From positions 8,869,444 through 8,933,443 of the forward strand of contig OY829545.1 in assembly GCA_963691705.1 (NCBI GenBank): 64,000 bases of DNA, written 5' to 3'. Below, one piece after another: positions 10,843 through 21,930 of the stretch. Below the pieces are notes generated by a model that saw nothing but the letters and a program-made list of their open reading frames with translations, searched no databases and had not been told where the DNA came from. The stretch is from Viola odorata. Its lineage: Eukaryota; Streptophyta; Magnoliopsida; Malpighiales; Violaceae. Position 1 is the stretch's first letter. Each line of letters begins with the position of its first letter. A program made the translations under genes and the position numbers.

Positions 10843-12243
10843 CCTAGAAACATTTATGAAGAAGCTGCCCCTTTAGCTCCATCTTTTAACATTTCAAGCT
10901 TCAATTCTGTGGACTCTAGTAATCAAGAGGCTGAAGGAGATAACAATTTGGGAAGTGGAGATAGGGTTGATGAAGAAGATGGTGGTGATAGTGAAGATAA
11001 TAGTGAAGATGATAGTGAAGATGACAGTGAAGAAAGTGCAGATGACGAGTATGTTGGGATAGAAGGTGGACTTGGAACTTGGGTGGATGTTCCCTACTTA
11101 ACGGATAATGAGGAGTATACGGAGTTGAAGAAAGCAGCGAAGCCAAAGAAGAAGAAGAAGGAGAGGGGTGAGACCAGTGGAAGTAGAGAAGGGCAAGGGC
11201 AAGAGGATGGAGGAAATAGGGTGGAGGAGGATGGAGGAAATAGGGTGGTAGAGGATGGAGGAGGGTGGAGGAGGGTGGATGATCCACGTACATCAGCTTT
11301 GGCACAAGACCATGTAGATGATGAGATTGGGGTAGATTCTGATGGTAGTGTAGTGTCTAGTAGTTCAGGAAGTGATGCAGACCATGGGAGGAGAAGAAGA
11401 AAGACTTCACAAAGTTACAAGCCCACTACCAACTACAGAGAGATTCCACATTTTGAGAAAGGGATGGTTTTTTTGACTGCTCAACAGTTCAAAGATGCAG
11501 TGATAGAGCATAGTTTGAAAGTGCACAAGGAAGTTCATTTTGTGAAGAATGATAAGATGCGGATAAGAATCAAGTGCCTAAATGATAGTTGCAAGTGGTA
11601 TGTATACTGCTACAAACCAAAGTACTCAGCTCATTGGCAATTGAAGACTTTTATTTCTGAGCATACGTGCCCAACGGTATTCACAAACAGCCGAATTAAT
11701 TACAAGTTGATTGCTAGTCACTTTATCAAAGAGAGGAAATCGACTGCTACTGCAATGAAGCAGAAGGACATCAAAAAGTATACCAAGGAAGAACTTGGGA
11801 TTGAGATTTCTCAAAGTCAGGCAAGGAGAGCCAGGATTCAAATACAAAAATATTTTTGTGGTGACTACGAGAAAGAGTTCAGGAGGATATGGGATTATGC
11901 TCATGAGTTGAAGGATAGCAATCCGGGGTCTACAGTTGTTCTTGAAGCGCCGGGTAATGTGTTCTTAAGGATGTATGTATGTTTTGATGCAGTGAAGAGA
12001 GGGTTTTTGGCTGGATGCAGGCAAGTACTGGGGGTTGATGGTTGTTTCCTGAAGGGGCCATATAGACAACAACTACTTTCAGTTGTAGGCAGAGATGGCA
12101 ATGATCAGATGTTTCCAGTGGCTTGGGCAGTTGTGGATGTTGAGAACAACTCCAACTGGTTGTGGTTTATTGAGACTGTGATGAAAGACTTGCATATCGC
12201 TGAAGAAGGTTTGGGATGGACATTTCAATCAGATCAACATCCG
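10843..12243 (+). CDS. MULE transposase, DNA-binding and catalytic part (exon 1b)
   Basis: Continues the frame broken at 899. It opens with a strongly acidic, repetitive Glu/Asp/Ser-Gly region, then a MuDR-type N-terminal zinc/DNA-binding domain (FLTAQQFKDAV, CLNDSCKWYVYC), then the start of the MULE catalytic domain (RNase H fold). The first catalytic Asp is in LGVDGCFLKG. The second is expected in the SDQHP segment at the exon end, where most MULEs have SDRQ. The exon ends at the donor ccg|gtaagt, phase 0. The enzyme would cut and rejoin element ends in the nucleus. Codons are intact across this exon. The 5' end is separated from its start by 9.9 kb of retrotransposon, so this copy should not make full-length protein now. 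Confidence 0.85.
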
Positions 12244-12400
12244 GTAAGTTTTATTCCTGTCCAAATTCATTGATCTTAATTATTATGCTTTTAGCTTAGT
12301 AAACATGGATTTTAAATCTGGTTTGGTTGTGAATTGTTCTTTTTTGTACATTTATTTTGATCTAATGCATTCCCCTTTTTGTGGTGTCATGTATTTGCAG

Positions 12401-13522
12401 TCAATTATCAATGGTGTTAGATTTCTTATGCCTAAAGCAAAGCACCGACGATGTGCTAGGCACTTATTCTCAAAGTGGAGGAAGGGTCGTGAGGGAGAGT
12501 TGTATTCAAGCCTTTTCTGGAGTGTTGTCAAGTCAACAAATTTACCCCAGTTGGAAGAGAATTTGGAGAGGATGTACAACTTTGACACTGAAGCAGTAGA
12601 TGCCATGTTGAAGGTACCTCCTAAATACTGGTGTAAGAATTTTTTCAATTGTCTCTCAAAATCAGACGTTGTTGACAATAACATGTGCGAGACATTCAAT
12701 GCATTCATAATGAAAGCTAGGCATTTATCGATAGTTACAATGTTTGAAGAGATAAGGATGCTAGTTGTGCAACGGTTTGTAAAAATGAGAATTTATGGAA
12801 ATTGCAAATTTGTTGGTGATTTCGGGCCTAGGATATGGGGTAAAATTGAGGATTTTAAGGCCGCTAGTGTGTATTGTCATGTTTTTACTAATGGTGATGG
12901 TGGCTGGGAGGTATTTGAAGGGACTGCTAAGTTTATTGTCAAGTTTGAAGAGAGGAAGTGCAGTTGCAGAAGCTGGGATTTAACAGGAATCCCATGTCAA
13001 CATGCAATTGCTGTTATTTCTCATATGAGATGTAAAGCTGAGGATTTTGTGGCTCATTGGTATAGGAAAGATATGTTTTTGAAGGCATATGAGCACTCTA
13101 TCAAGCCTGTTAATGATGAGAGGTTCAGGCGCAAAACATTGCAACCAGACGTTATAGCCCCACCTAAGAAGGCAGTGAAAGGTAGGCGGAGAGTGTGTAG
13201 GATACCTGAGATATGGGAGCCAAAGAACAGGAAGAAGAGTGCTACAAAATCCTCTAATTGGCAAAGATGCACTAAATGCTTCAAGTCGGGACACAAATCT
13301 ACAACTTGTTCACAACGCAGTGGTATAAATGTAGATGCTGGTGTAAGTGGTGAAGGTTCACAAGCTGCAAGCCGTGTGGCAAATAATTTGAGCACACAAA
13401 ACTCTACTACAAGTGTCGAACCATCGCAGCGGAGAAGGAACCAGCAACAAAATATTCAACCTCCAAGCAGGCCGTTTGGTGGGATAGAGTCATTCATCAA
13501 TCCACTGACAGGCACAACCATG
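12401..13522 (+). CDS. MULE transposase, catalytic C-terminal half with SWIM and zinc knuckle (exon 2)
   Basis: Starts after the acceptor tttgcag at 12400; the intron is 157 bp. It continues the MULE domain (RRCARHLFSKW) with a downstream Glu-rich segment that would hold the catalytic Glu. A SWIM zinc finger follows (CSCRSWDLTGIPCQHAIAVI, CxC...CxH), then a CCHC zinc knuckle (CTKCFKSGHKSTTC) and a Ser/Gln-rich tail. It ends at atg|gtatgc. SWIM plus zinc knuckle after MULE is the usual plant order. No frameshift is seen. Confidence 0.85.
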
Positions 13523-13614
13523 GTATGCCTCTGTCTATATATCTTTAATAATTTAGATTAAATTTGTTTACTCAATTATTATTTGTGTCCTTTTGGGTGA
13601 TTTTTTGTTATTAG

Positions 13615-13899
13615 GCCCGTCAATTGCCAACCATACCCAGTGCACCAGTACTTCAGTCCCAGTCCCAGTCCAGCATACCTACCAGATGGTTTGGAACATA
13701 TTTGCCTCCCTAGTCAACCACATCAAGTGTACCAATTCTTGAACAACGGCCTAACGATGTCCCTCAACCTGAACAAGAACCTTCGGCCACTCAATTACAT
13801 GATCAATCAACGTCAACTCCAGCTCTTACACAGCCAGAAAAGAGGCCGAGAGGACGACCAAAGGGTTCGAAGAACAAGAAGCATAAACTTTTGCAGTGA
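13615..13899 (+). pseudogene. MULE transposase last exon, with in-frame TAG before an AT-hook tail
   Basis: After the acceptor ttattag (ending 13614) the frame continues from exon 2 for 32 codons and meets TAG at 13711-13713. The same frame is then open for another 61 codons to TGA at 13897-13899. This distal part ends in a basic AT-hook-like sequence (KRPRGRPKGSKNKK). A single nonsense change has probably removed a DNA-binding tail. Alternatively the short form is native and the tail is a relic. Confidence 0.65.
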
Positions 13900-14851
13900 C
13901 AATTTGGAAATTATTTTGTACTTAAGTAGCAGTTTCGACTTAAGTGTATGACCTATGTGTATGAACCTGTGTGTTTGAACTTATGTGTTTGAACTTATGT
14001 GTATGATTATGTGACCTATGTGGGTACAATGCAAACTTGCTGCTTTGTGCTAAACTAGCATTGCTGCTACAATTATGATAATTTATGGGAGATGCTATTT
14101 TTGTTTAATTTAGTACTATAAGAAGCCATGTGAGATGAATTGTAGTACCTCTGTTGATCTCTTGACTATATCCATTGCTTACGGTGTGAATTTATATACA
14201 TATATACTGTGGGAATTGTCATCAATTATGCATCTTTCTTTTCTGTTCCATTTTAGTCAATTTGAAGCTTACATATTAACATGTGTTGGTCTTCATTTTT
14301 TCTAAAGAAACAACATTCAATGCATTTGAATTTTCCAAAAGTATAGTCTCATTTCATAAAACAAGGATTACAAGAGTTCTTAATCTACAAAGTACAAGGA
14401 TTAGCTCCACAATATCACCCATACCTCAAGAACTTGAGGGAAAAAGATAGAAGTTGGCCTAAATCAAGAAAACATACATCATAGAGAAACCAAAATCCTA
14501 ACATGAATCACAACAATTCTTCATGTTTCTGACTTCAAATCAGAAAGGAATGCTGAAAAGTAACGCTACGCTTGGTCATGAAAACAGGCCACTCAACATG
14601 CTTCTGGACAGAATTGACTCATACTTCCAACAAAAACCCTACAAAGAAGATCATTAATAGTATTATGCTTAGCAAGCAGAACTTAATAACCAAAAATGCT
14701 AATCCTTTTACCCTCACACATTAAGTCTAAACACCATTGCTTCCTTATCCAATGATCATCCCGTCAAAAAACAGCATATAAATTACATAAACCACAACAA
14801 TAACAGAAAGAGGAAAAACCATTACCTATAAAAGAACTGCATTGACCCCTT
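13900..14851. other. Shared 3' region between convergent MULE genes
   Basis: Lies between the transposase stop and the GRF gene stop, both transcribed towards it. I see no gene. It holds short repeats of tatgtg(t)ttgaac near 13950-14010 and would contain both polyadenylation sites. Confidence 0.5.
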
Positions 14852-15340
14852 CTAAGCAGCATCCAATACCTTCCAAATGTTCCTCACAATTGCAATAAAA
14901 ATACATATAAAATAGCAGACAACCAGACCGACTTTTACACCATTAACAAAGGCACCTGATTTCTCCAATCTCAATCTATCTAACTGGTCATGCAAACACG
15001 AAAGCTCATCTGTTGTCTTCATATGGGCATCCTGCAAATTACTTAGCGTCCTATTCAAGCACTTAACTTCACGTTTTAATTCTTCCTCACTATCTAACAA
15101 CATATGAACGACATCTCTTGACCGTTGTGAAAATTGATCAACATCGTGCCATCTAAAATACTTACACTTATTTCTTGGACAATTGTAAAATCTTCTGCCG
15201 ACGTTTTCCTCCTTCCAACAAACCCACAATTTCGCTTTCCAGCCACAATCGCAAAACCTCGAAGGGCCAGAGTAACTGTCATCACCAACTTGAGTATTCC
15301 GCCTCCAAGTGCGACGCGATGAGACGGAACTATCAGACAT
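14852..15340 (-). CDS. GRF-type zinc-finger, coiled-coil, membrane-anchored protein carried by the MULE
   Basis: 162 residues in one exon. A GRF zinc finger lies at about residues 29-66: CDCGWKAKLW, then the GRRFYNC core that gives the domain its name, then KCKYFRWHD. A heptad-like Leu/Glu-rich stretch (about 78-128) predicts a coiled coil. A hydrophobic segment near the C-terminus (VGLVVCYFICIFIAIV, about 136-151) predicts a tail membrane anchor. It resembles plant proteins annotated as At4g04775-like. GRF fingers bind single-stranded nucleic acid in proteins such as APE2 and TOP3A; the role of the plant short forms is unknown to me. The gene lies inside the right TIR boundary, convergent with the transposase, and its 5' side is the TIR itself, so it probably travels with the element. 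A captured host gene is the alternative. Confidence 0.8.
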   Translation of the reverse strand: MSDSSVSSRRTWRRNTQVGDDSYSGPSRFCDCGWKAKLWVCWKEENVGRRFYNCPRNKCKYFRWHDVDQFSQRSRDVVHMLLDSEEELKREVKCLNRTLSNLQDAHMKTTDELSCLHDQLDRLRLEKSGAFVNGVKVGLVVCYFICIFIAIVRNIWKVLDAA

Positions 15341-15443
15341 TTTTCTTCAATTCGATGGCTGAACCCTCTCCGATCCTTCTCCCTTTCACTACACTCTTCG
15401 CTCTCCCAGAAATTCTAATCCTTACAAAAACCTTGCTTGATGT

Positions 15444-15895
15444 TTCGTGCGAGTTGATTGAAAGGATGGGTGTTTCGATTGAGTCTTTTAGAATCTAGAG
15501 TTTGTGTGTGTGTGAGCAGATTTGGGTAAAGGGAGAAAGGAGAAGGGAGAAGACGATGTTCGTTCGACGGGAGGGTAGAAAGTGAGTTGTAAAGAGTAAA
15601 AATTAGGGTGGGGCCCACTTGTTTTATTTTTTTACAATATATGTTTTTTATTTTTCTGTAAATATTTTTAAAATTGGTGGGTCCCGCTCAGGGGCCACGT
15701 GTCATGTGAGGTGTCACATTTAATAATAAAATAATCAGATTTAACGGAAAATGAAAACGTTACCGTCAATTTAGACGGTAGGGACCCCAGGCGGATAACG
15801 GAGATGACGCCTGGGACCCAATTGAACAGGAATCGAAAAGTGGGATCAACTAAAATGAAAATAATAACCATAGGGACCTGAGGGTGCCTTTTCCC
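15444..15895 (-). repeat. Right TIR of the large MULE
   Basis: Reading inward from 15895 the strand begins GGGAAAAGGCACCCTCAGG, the same start as the TIR at 38249. The terminal ~130 bp align with that element almost without gaps. The inner edge is set by the match of 15444-15486 to the window start. The TIR lies directly upstream of the GRF gene start at 15340 and probably carries its promoter. Confidence 0.8.
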
Positions 15896-16540
15896 CATTG
15901 AATCTAGGTTATTAAGTAATTATTTCAGGTTTAAATTTATTTACTTAGTAATTTAATTAGTTTTGATTTAATTTTACATATAAATATTGTATGTAATGGT
16001 CAAATAAAAAAATACAATTTTAGATTTTTGTCGAAAAAAGTAACCTATAAATATGTATCGAACCCCGGTTAAACTTCGGTTAAAACTCAAAGCTTTGAAC
16101 ATGTATCCCTTCTGGTTTGATATCCTAGTCCGATCCTCAAAATATAGGTTTAAAAATCCACCTTAGGTTATGCACTCGGTATTCCATCTAGGCGTACACT
16201 CAAACCAATAAGATAGTTACACGTGGACGAGTATCTTTAAAACGAGTTCCTTTGGGGTTTATTCCACCACTATTTAGATTATAGTATTTTTAAAATTTAA
16301 ATTCTTTATATTTAATGTTTCGGTTATGGGTTTGAGAAGAGAGGTGTGCCGAATTAAAGAAAAGGGTTTTGCACAACCAGAAAGAAAAAGATCATTATTT
16401 GAGACAAAGTCCAGAAAATCTAAAGGTTGTTGGGTCATGGGTGTTGTTCATCCACATAGTTTAGAATTAGAAAAAAAAAGGTTTACAAATAGCAAATGGA
16501 CTTGACTCTTAGATGTTGATTTATTTTAATACAATATCCT
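15896..16540 (+). repeat. Copy of the LRK10L intron-1 repeat, split by the MULE insertion
   Basis: Matches 23640-24300 (intron 1 of gene B) and 42230-42810 (intron 1 of gene D) closely, including landmarks such as gggtttgagaagagaggtgtgc and gttgttcatccacatag. It is not coding. Together with 34970-35240 and the inverted piece at 30390-30545 it shows this locus was built by repeated segmental duplication. Confidence 0.85.
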
Positions 16541-16976
16541 TTTAAAAAGTAAAAATTCACACAAAAATGTAAAGATTGATATAAAAATACAATATCCTTT
16601 TTGAAAAAGGAGATGCTCGTGAAGGAGAGAGAGAAAGAGCACGTCGGAGAAGAAGGTGAGGTTGGCGTGGTGGTAGATGCTCGTGGGAGATATTGTTAGA
16701 ACTGTATGGGAGATTACTTCCCAGAAACGAATCAATCTGATTATTGCATGAATTAAATATGGAATGCGGAAGCGTACCTGATGATAATAATGTCATGATC
16801 GATATAGAAATCCGGGAAAAAGATCTTCTGGTAAATCGTTGCCCAGGCTAGATGGAATTATATATATTTGGTTTTATGCACTGCTCTGCTCTTATTCCTT
16901 ACGCAGCAGCAACCTTATGCACTCCCACAAATCAAATTTACAAATCAATTAGTCAAAAGTATACTTTTAAAATTTT

Positions 16977-17390
16977 CAATATTCTCTGTATTCTATTTGA
17001 TTCTTCCGAATAAAAAAGATATAATTATGTTTAAGTATTGTCAGGTTTTAAGAGAAAAATCGAAGTTTGTTGTTTTGTACCATTATTTGCGAGAGAGATG
17101 CATAAAACTGGCAATTCTATGGTAGCCAACAGTCAACATCAAGATTTGAAAACTAGGATTATGGTTTAGATATCTTGAGGAAACCAAAAGTAATTAATTC
17201 CGGTAGGGATTAGATCAAAAGTTATGCAATACAGAAGAAATTACCGTCCGGTCAAAATGCCACCAGACTTGATCAGAAGAATTACCGGTAGTATATTTGA
17301 CCATTTAAGGCTGGCTATTCAAGGTTTGTAGCCTACTTTTCTTTTTCTTTTTCTTTTTTTCTGCCTAAGAAGCAATTTTGTCAAAGCTTA
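16977..17390 (+). repeat. Upstream block of gene A, duplicated at 19346-19765
   Basis: About 415 bp nearly identical to 19346-19765, ending at caaagcttag in both. A shorter piece (gaagaaattaccgtccggtc...) recurs at 34899-34955. It is the likely promoter-distal region of LRK10L copies A and B. Confidence 0.85.
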
Positions 17391-17648
17391 GTTTCCTGCA
17401 AGCAACGCAAGCTTAGGAATCACACAATTTGCAGGAATGCCATTCTTACCATTTCTAACAGAAGCTTCTGTTTGACAAAGTGTCATTCCCCAATTTGGTC
17501 AAAATGCCACCATTTTCATTGCACTTGTTAATTCCAAATAACAAATATCTTAAACAAAAGACACAATCAATTCTACATCTTGTCCATATTCTTCATTTAC
17601 CCAAAACAGTTCCATTCTCTTGCGCCTGCTTGGTTTTCTCCCAAAAAA

Positions 17649-18468
17649 ATGCATCCCCGTTATCATCTCCCTTTGTTTGTTCTGTTCATCACCGTTACTA
17701 TAGCCTCTGTCTCTGCGGCTGATGACGAGCGATACCTTAACTGCAGTGCACCATTTCACTGCGGAGACAGGCAAGATATCGGTTATCCATTCTGGGGACT
17801 AGGCAGGGCTGCTTACTGCGGCCACCCGGGATTCGAGCTCACCAATTGCAGCACCCCAAACCCTGCGGAGATCAAAATCAAGAACTTGAGGTACCAAGTG
17901 CTGAGTATGATCAAAACTTCCCGAACAATCACCGTCTTGAGAACCGATTACTCGCAAGATCTGTGTCCTGACCTCCTTCACAACACTAGTCTGGATGCTA
18001 ATTTCACTTACACGCAAGACACCCAAAACATAACGCTTCACTATGATTGTCCAAGTCCAACATCTGCACCTCCAGCGCTTTCTGTTTTCCAGTTTAACTG
18101 CAATTTTAACGGTAGTACTACTCCTGTCTTAAATTTCTTCGCAACACCTGCCTTTCCTCCTACTCTGGTTAACAGTTTAGGATCCTGCAAGTACAAGGTC
18201 GACGTTTCAGCTAATGAATCGGAAATTCAGACGCTAATCGAGAATCCAAGTTCGGCGAATTTGTCGATTGCACTCGGTAAAGGTTTTGGATTGCAGTGGG
18301 ATGCAACTATGGATAGACTGTGCAGCGAATGCGAATCGACTGGGGGGCAGTGCGGGTATAACGGGACAACATCTGAGTTCAGTTGCTTTTGCAAGGATGG
18401 GGCTTATCGTTTTGCCTGCGGAAGAAATGCAGCGTCTCCTACACCAGAATCAACTCCAAACTCCAAAA
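17649..18468 (+). CDS. LRK10L-type receptor ectodomain, exon 1 (gene A)
   Basis: 273 codons plus one base from the ATG of MHPRYHLPLFVLF. It has a signal peptide (about 1-23, ending SVSAA), a cysteine-rich GUB_WAK-type galacturonan-binding domain (CSAPFHCGDRQDIGYPFWG), many N-glycosylation sites, and a C-terminal WAK-associated cysteine pattern (LCSECESTGGQCGYNG, then CFCKDG). The exon ends at ccaaaa|gtacgc with phase 1, as in gene B. No small exon 2 or kinase exon follows before gene B. It is therefore an orphan ectodomain, unless it splices about 5.9 kb downstream onto gene B exon 2 at 24380, which the phase would allow. Otherwise translation would run on to a stop at 18516-18518 and give a secreted protein. 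Confidence 0.8.
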
Positions 18469-19345
18469 GTACGCCTCTCCCTATCCCTTCCCCATCATTT
18501 AAATTTCGTTTTAAATAAAAGAACATGATATTTGGGAATTGATCACCATATTAGAGTACTTTTAGCAACTCTCCAGGGCTAGCAGAACAAGGTAGGTAGA
18601 TAGCTAGGAAGTTCCATTTCGAAAAACATTGAACAATTGTTCTGATTTAGGGAGTTCTTCAGTAGGATACGATCCATTCCATTCCATGTTGTTGTTTCAT
18701 CAGATCACCATAATTAGAATTACTGAACTCCCTTCTCACTAATTTTTTATTAGAGCCACTTAATCCAGCTAGCTATACAATTGGGATTATTCAAATACAT
18801 CTACATGATGAGGAAGGTCGATGTAGTTTCCTTGAATTCTAAGCATTTGACCTATTCAATTCCAAATTACAAGTTACAAGAGATTTTGGATTAAATTGCA
18901 AATGAATTAGTTTTTGGTAAACTTGAGGCTATGCCTTGCAATTTTTTAATCCAATATCTCTTGCTTTGTAACTTGGCTAACTTCTTATTTATTAAAACTT
19001 TCTCCAACTTCTCACCGTTAACTCATCGATAACAGCTCATGGATATATATTTCATTAATTGTCTGAAAGTAGTAAAATAACCTATAGATATTTTTACTAA
19101 ATTCAAATCCCACTCTCTGTTTATAAAAAAAAAAAAAAAAAGACTCTTGTACGGTATATAATAAACTAATTAAGAAAACCTGATACAAAGTCAGGGTGAA
19201 TTAGTCATTAAGGGGGGGAAATTTGTCCCACCGGAAATTTCAACCTTGCGGCAACCATTTCAAACAACTTTCAATTTTAAAAACGAAAAATAGGTATTAA
19301 AAACAGACCGTTTTTTTTCTTCTAATTTCTACCCCTTAACCTTTC
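18469..19345. other. Downstream of gene A exon 1, no gene seen
   Basis: AT-rich. The first part resembles the start of gene B intron 1 (agttcttcagta, about 18650 and 22870). No kinase exon or other coding region is visible. Confidence 0.5.
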
Positions 19346-19765
19346 TCTTCAATATTCTCTGTATTCTATTTGATTCTTCCGAATAAAAAAAAATATAATT
19401 ATGTTTAAATATTGTCAGGTTTTAAGAGAAAAATCGAAGTTTGTTGTTTTGTACCATTATTTGCGAGAGAGATGCGTAAAACTGGCAATTCTATGGTAGC
19501 CAACAGTCAACATCAAGATTTGAAAACTAGGATTATGGTTTAGATATCTTGAGGAAACCAAAAGTAATTAATTCCGGTAGGGATTAGATCAAAAGTTATG
19601 CAATACAGAAGAAATTACCGTCCGGTCAAAATGCCACCAGACTTGATCAGAAGAATTACCGGTAGTATATTTGACCATTTAAGGCTGGCTATTCAAGGTT
19701 TGTAGCCTACTTTTCTTTTTCTTTTTCTTTTTTTCTGCCTTAGAAGCAATTTTGTCAAAGCTTAG
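19346..19765 (+). repeat. Duplicate of gene A upstream block, now upstream of gene B
   Basis: Same as 16977-17390. The match stops abruptly at caaagcttag, where unrelated PIF/Harbinger-like DNA begins. In gene A the corresponding next 330 bp hold the 5'UTR and signal-peptide codons. Confidence 0.85.
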
Positions 19766-19981
19766 GTGCTGTCTGCGTTTCATAACGGAATTAATTCTGT
19801 TTGGAGTTATTTCTGTTTTCCAAATTTTTCCATCTGGAGTTATTTCCAGAATTATTTCTGTTTTCCAAAATTCTGTTTCACAGCTACAGTACGTTTTCTG
19901 TTTTCCAGCCTTCATTTTCCAACCTTAGAAAACTCAAAATCGTATTCACCTAACAACTATTTCTTACTTTTTTGAAAAAAA

Positions 19982-20170
19982 AAACTACTACTATTATTAA
20001 ATCAATTTTATTTTCATTAAAAAACAATGCTAATGTTATTTTTTTGTTAAGATTAATAAACTAAATAGTAGCCCATTTTAAGTTTATTAAAAATCAAATA
20101 TAAGTATGGTAAACATATTCATGTTTAGATTCAAAAGCACAAGCCATTTAAGGGTTGTTTAATTTTTGGA
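19982..20170 (+). repeat. Direct repeat, first copy
   Basis: actactactattattaaatc... through gggttgtttaatttttggaaaa. Repeated with few changes at 21358-21546. Confidence 0.8.
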
Positions 20171-20479
20171 AAATTTTTGGAAAATTTTCTAAAAATTGGA
20201 AATATTTCCAAAATCTGTTTCACAGCAACATTTTCCCAAATGGGAAATCTTCAGAAAATTTCCCAGTTCTCCAATTACTATTCAGTTTTCCAGAATTAAC
20301 ACTACAAATTTGGAAAATTCTGGAAACGCCGTTTTTGAAGTTTTCCAAAAAAAAAATTCAAAATTTTTTTTTTTTTTTTTTAGCTCAACCGATCCATATT
20401 GTTAACATAAAAAAGAAACAATGTTATTTTGGACATTTCTACCCTCATAATTTATAAATATGCTAAATCTATTCACGTT

Positions 20480-20672
20480 AAAGATCAAATATAAATATAA
20501 TAATTCCGTTCATGAAAATAAAATACATGTCTTGAATTATTTGTTCATGACGTGAATACTACAAACTCGAAATCGTATTCACCTAAGATCAAGTATAAAT
20601 ATAATAATTCCGTTTATGAAAATAAAATACATATAAAATAGTCTTGAATTATTTGTTCATTACGTGAATACC
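20480..20672 (+). repeat. Tandem duplication of ~105 bp
   Basis: The unit gatcaa(a/g)tataaatataataattccgtt... ending gtcttgaattatttgttcat occurs twice in tandem with a small insertion in the second copy. Non-coding. Confidence 0.7.
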
Positions 20673-20725
20673 ACAAATATCAACATTCAAAACATACTTA
20701 ATTTAAATTGTTACTTCTTCATATT

Positions 20726-21067
20726 CTAACAATTATTATAATGAGACCATAATTGATTTGCAATATCTTCTCTAACGCCATTCATTAGTTGTTGTTGGGA
20801 CATATCCACTTGAATACCTTCTTGCGTCACATTAGCTTCGTTCTCGTCTAAATTTTGCTGACCTTCTGTACCATATTCTGTGAATAGTTGATCAGCTCTA
20901 TCTTCCATTCGAATAAAGTTGTGTAGTGTACAACAAGCTAGAGGTATTTGCCTCGGACGATGAAGAAGATAATTTGGAATGGACTTTAAGATTGGAAATC
21001 TAGCCTTCAGAACGCCAAAAGCCCTTTCAATCACATTTCTCAATGACGAATGTCGATAGTTAAACAA
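20726..21067 (-). pseudogene. PIF/Harbinger transposase, C-terminal fragment
   Basis: 113 residues. The motif RHSSLRNVIERAFGVLKARF followed by ACCTLHNFIR is characteristic of the end of the DDE_Tnp_4 domain of plant PIF/Harbinger transposases, with the last catalytic Glu in VIERAFG. The N-terminal two thirds, including the DD part, are absent, and upstream sequence is AT-rich. It cannot be active alone. Confidence 0.8.
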
Positions 21068-21357
21068 TGCATATTTTCTTGTTATCCTTCCTCATCCACG
21101 AAAATAAGTGTAATTTTCTCGTTACATATAAGTGTAATTTTAATATGAGCTCATTTAATTGATTTTTTAAAATTAAAAGTGAATTCATATTTATTGAGGA
21201 TTCTGAGCGAGTAAATTCGGACCTTAAATCGAACTTTTTCTTTATTTACTGATTACTATTTATTTTGTTTCATTTTATTGCATATTTTAGTATTTTTGGT
21301 TCGGGATCTTATTCATTTCAAGTGAGATTCGTCGTGTTGAATCAATTTTATTTTAAT

Positions 21358-21546
21358 TACTACTACTATTGTTAAATCAATTTTATTTTAATTAAAAAAT
21401 AATGCTAATGTTATTTTTTTGTTAAGATTAATAAACTAAATAGTAGCCCATTTTAAGTTTATTAAAGATCAAATATCAGTATGGTAAACATATTCATGTT
21501 TAAATTCAAAAGCACAAACCATTTAAGGGTTGTTTAATTTTTGGAA
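21358..21546 (+). repeat. Direct repeat, second copy
   Basis: Pairs with 19982-20170; the two copies flank the transposase remnant. Confidence 0.8.
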
Positions 21547-21930
21547 AAATTTTCAAAAATTGGAAAAATTTCCAATTCTCCAATTACTATTCAGTTTTGG
21601 AAATAATTCCAAAATTAACACTACAAATACTCCAACTTTTGGAAACACCATATTAGATGTTTTCTAAAATTTTCTTCACTTTATTTCCAAAGTGGGGTCT
21701 ACAGGTCAACTTTACTCTCTCTCATCATTTTTAATTTTTCTTTCATACAAAAACTCAATCTTTTTACTTAATACTTTGAACAAAATAAATTAAAAGTTAC
21801 AAAAACATAATCTTCATCTCAAGATTAGTAATTATATATCCACTTTTCTTATTTTTCTTAATATTTTATAAATGGGTTTTAAACTTATTTAGAATTAATT
21901 TAGAATTTTTTGATGATTAATATGTAGATT

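Larger units (their letters stand above)
1..15895 (+). mobile_element. Large two-gene Mutator-like element (MULE), left tip outside window
   Basis: The right end is clear. The sequence ends in CCTTTTCCC at 15895, and its terminal ~130 bp match, in inverted orientation, the TIR of a second element at 38249-39940 that has a perfect 9-bp target duplication. The bases after 15895 (cattgaatc) continue into a cluster repeat whose uninterrupted copy is at 23640, so the boundary is supported independently. Bases 1-43 match the reverse complement of 15444-15486, so the window opens inside the left TIR and the true left tip should be about 410 bp upstream. Inside are a MuDR-type transposase (+) and a convergent GRF-zinc-finger gene (-). 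A retrotransposon at 900-10837 is nested in it. The two-gene convergent layout resembles maize MuDR (mudrA/mudrB), but the second gene here is unlike mudrB as far as I can tell. Confidence 0.85.
19766..21930. mobile_element. PIF/Harbinger-related insertion complex
   Basis: Sits exactly between the duplicated upstream block and the truncated gene B exon. It holds a transposase C-terminal remnant (20726-21067, minus), a ~185-bp direct repeat (19982-20170 and 21358-21546), and ends rich in ttttggaaaatttt / aattttccaaaa, typical of degenerate Harbinger termini. Exact ends and TSDs could not be fixed; it may be several nested elements. Confidence 0.55.

Noticed and set aside
13640..13951. 103-codon frame in the last MULE exon region
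   Set aside because: Out of frame with the spliced transposase; the correct frame ends in the AT-hook tail.
15668..15898. Minus-strand frame at the MULE end (similar one at 39772-39963)
   Set aside because: Both lie in the shared TIR and owe their similarity to the TIR, not to a protein.
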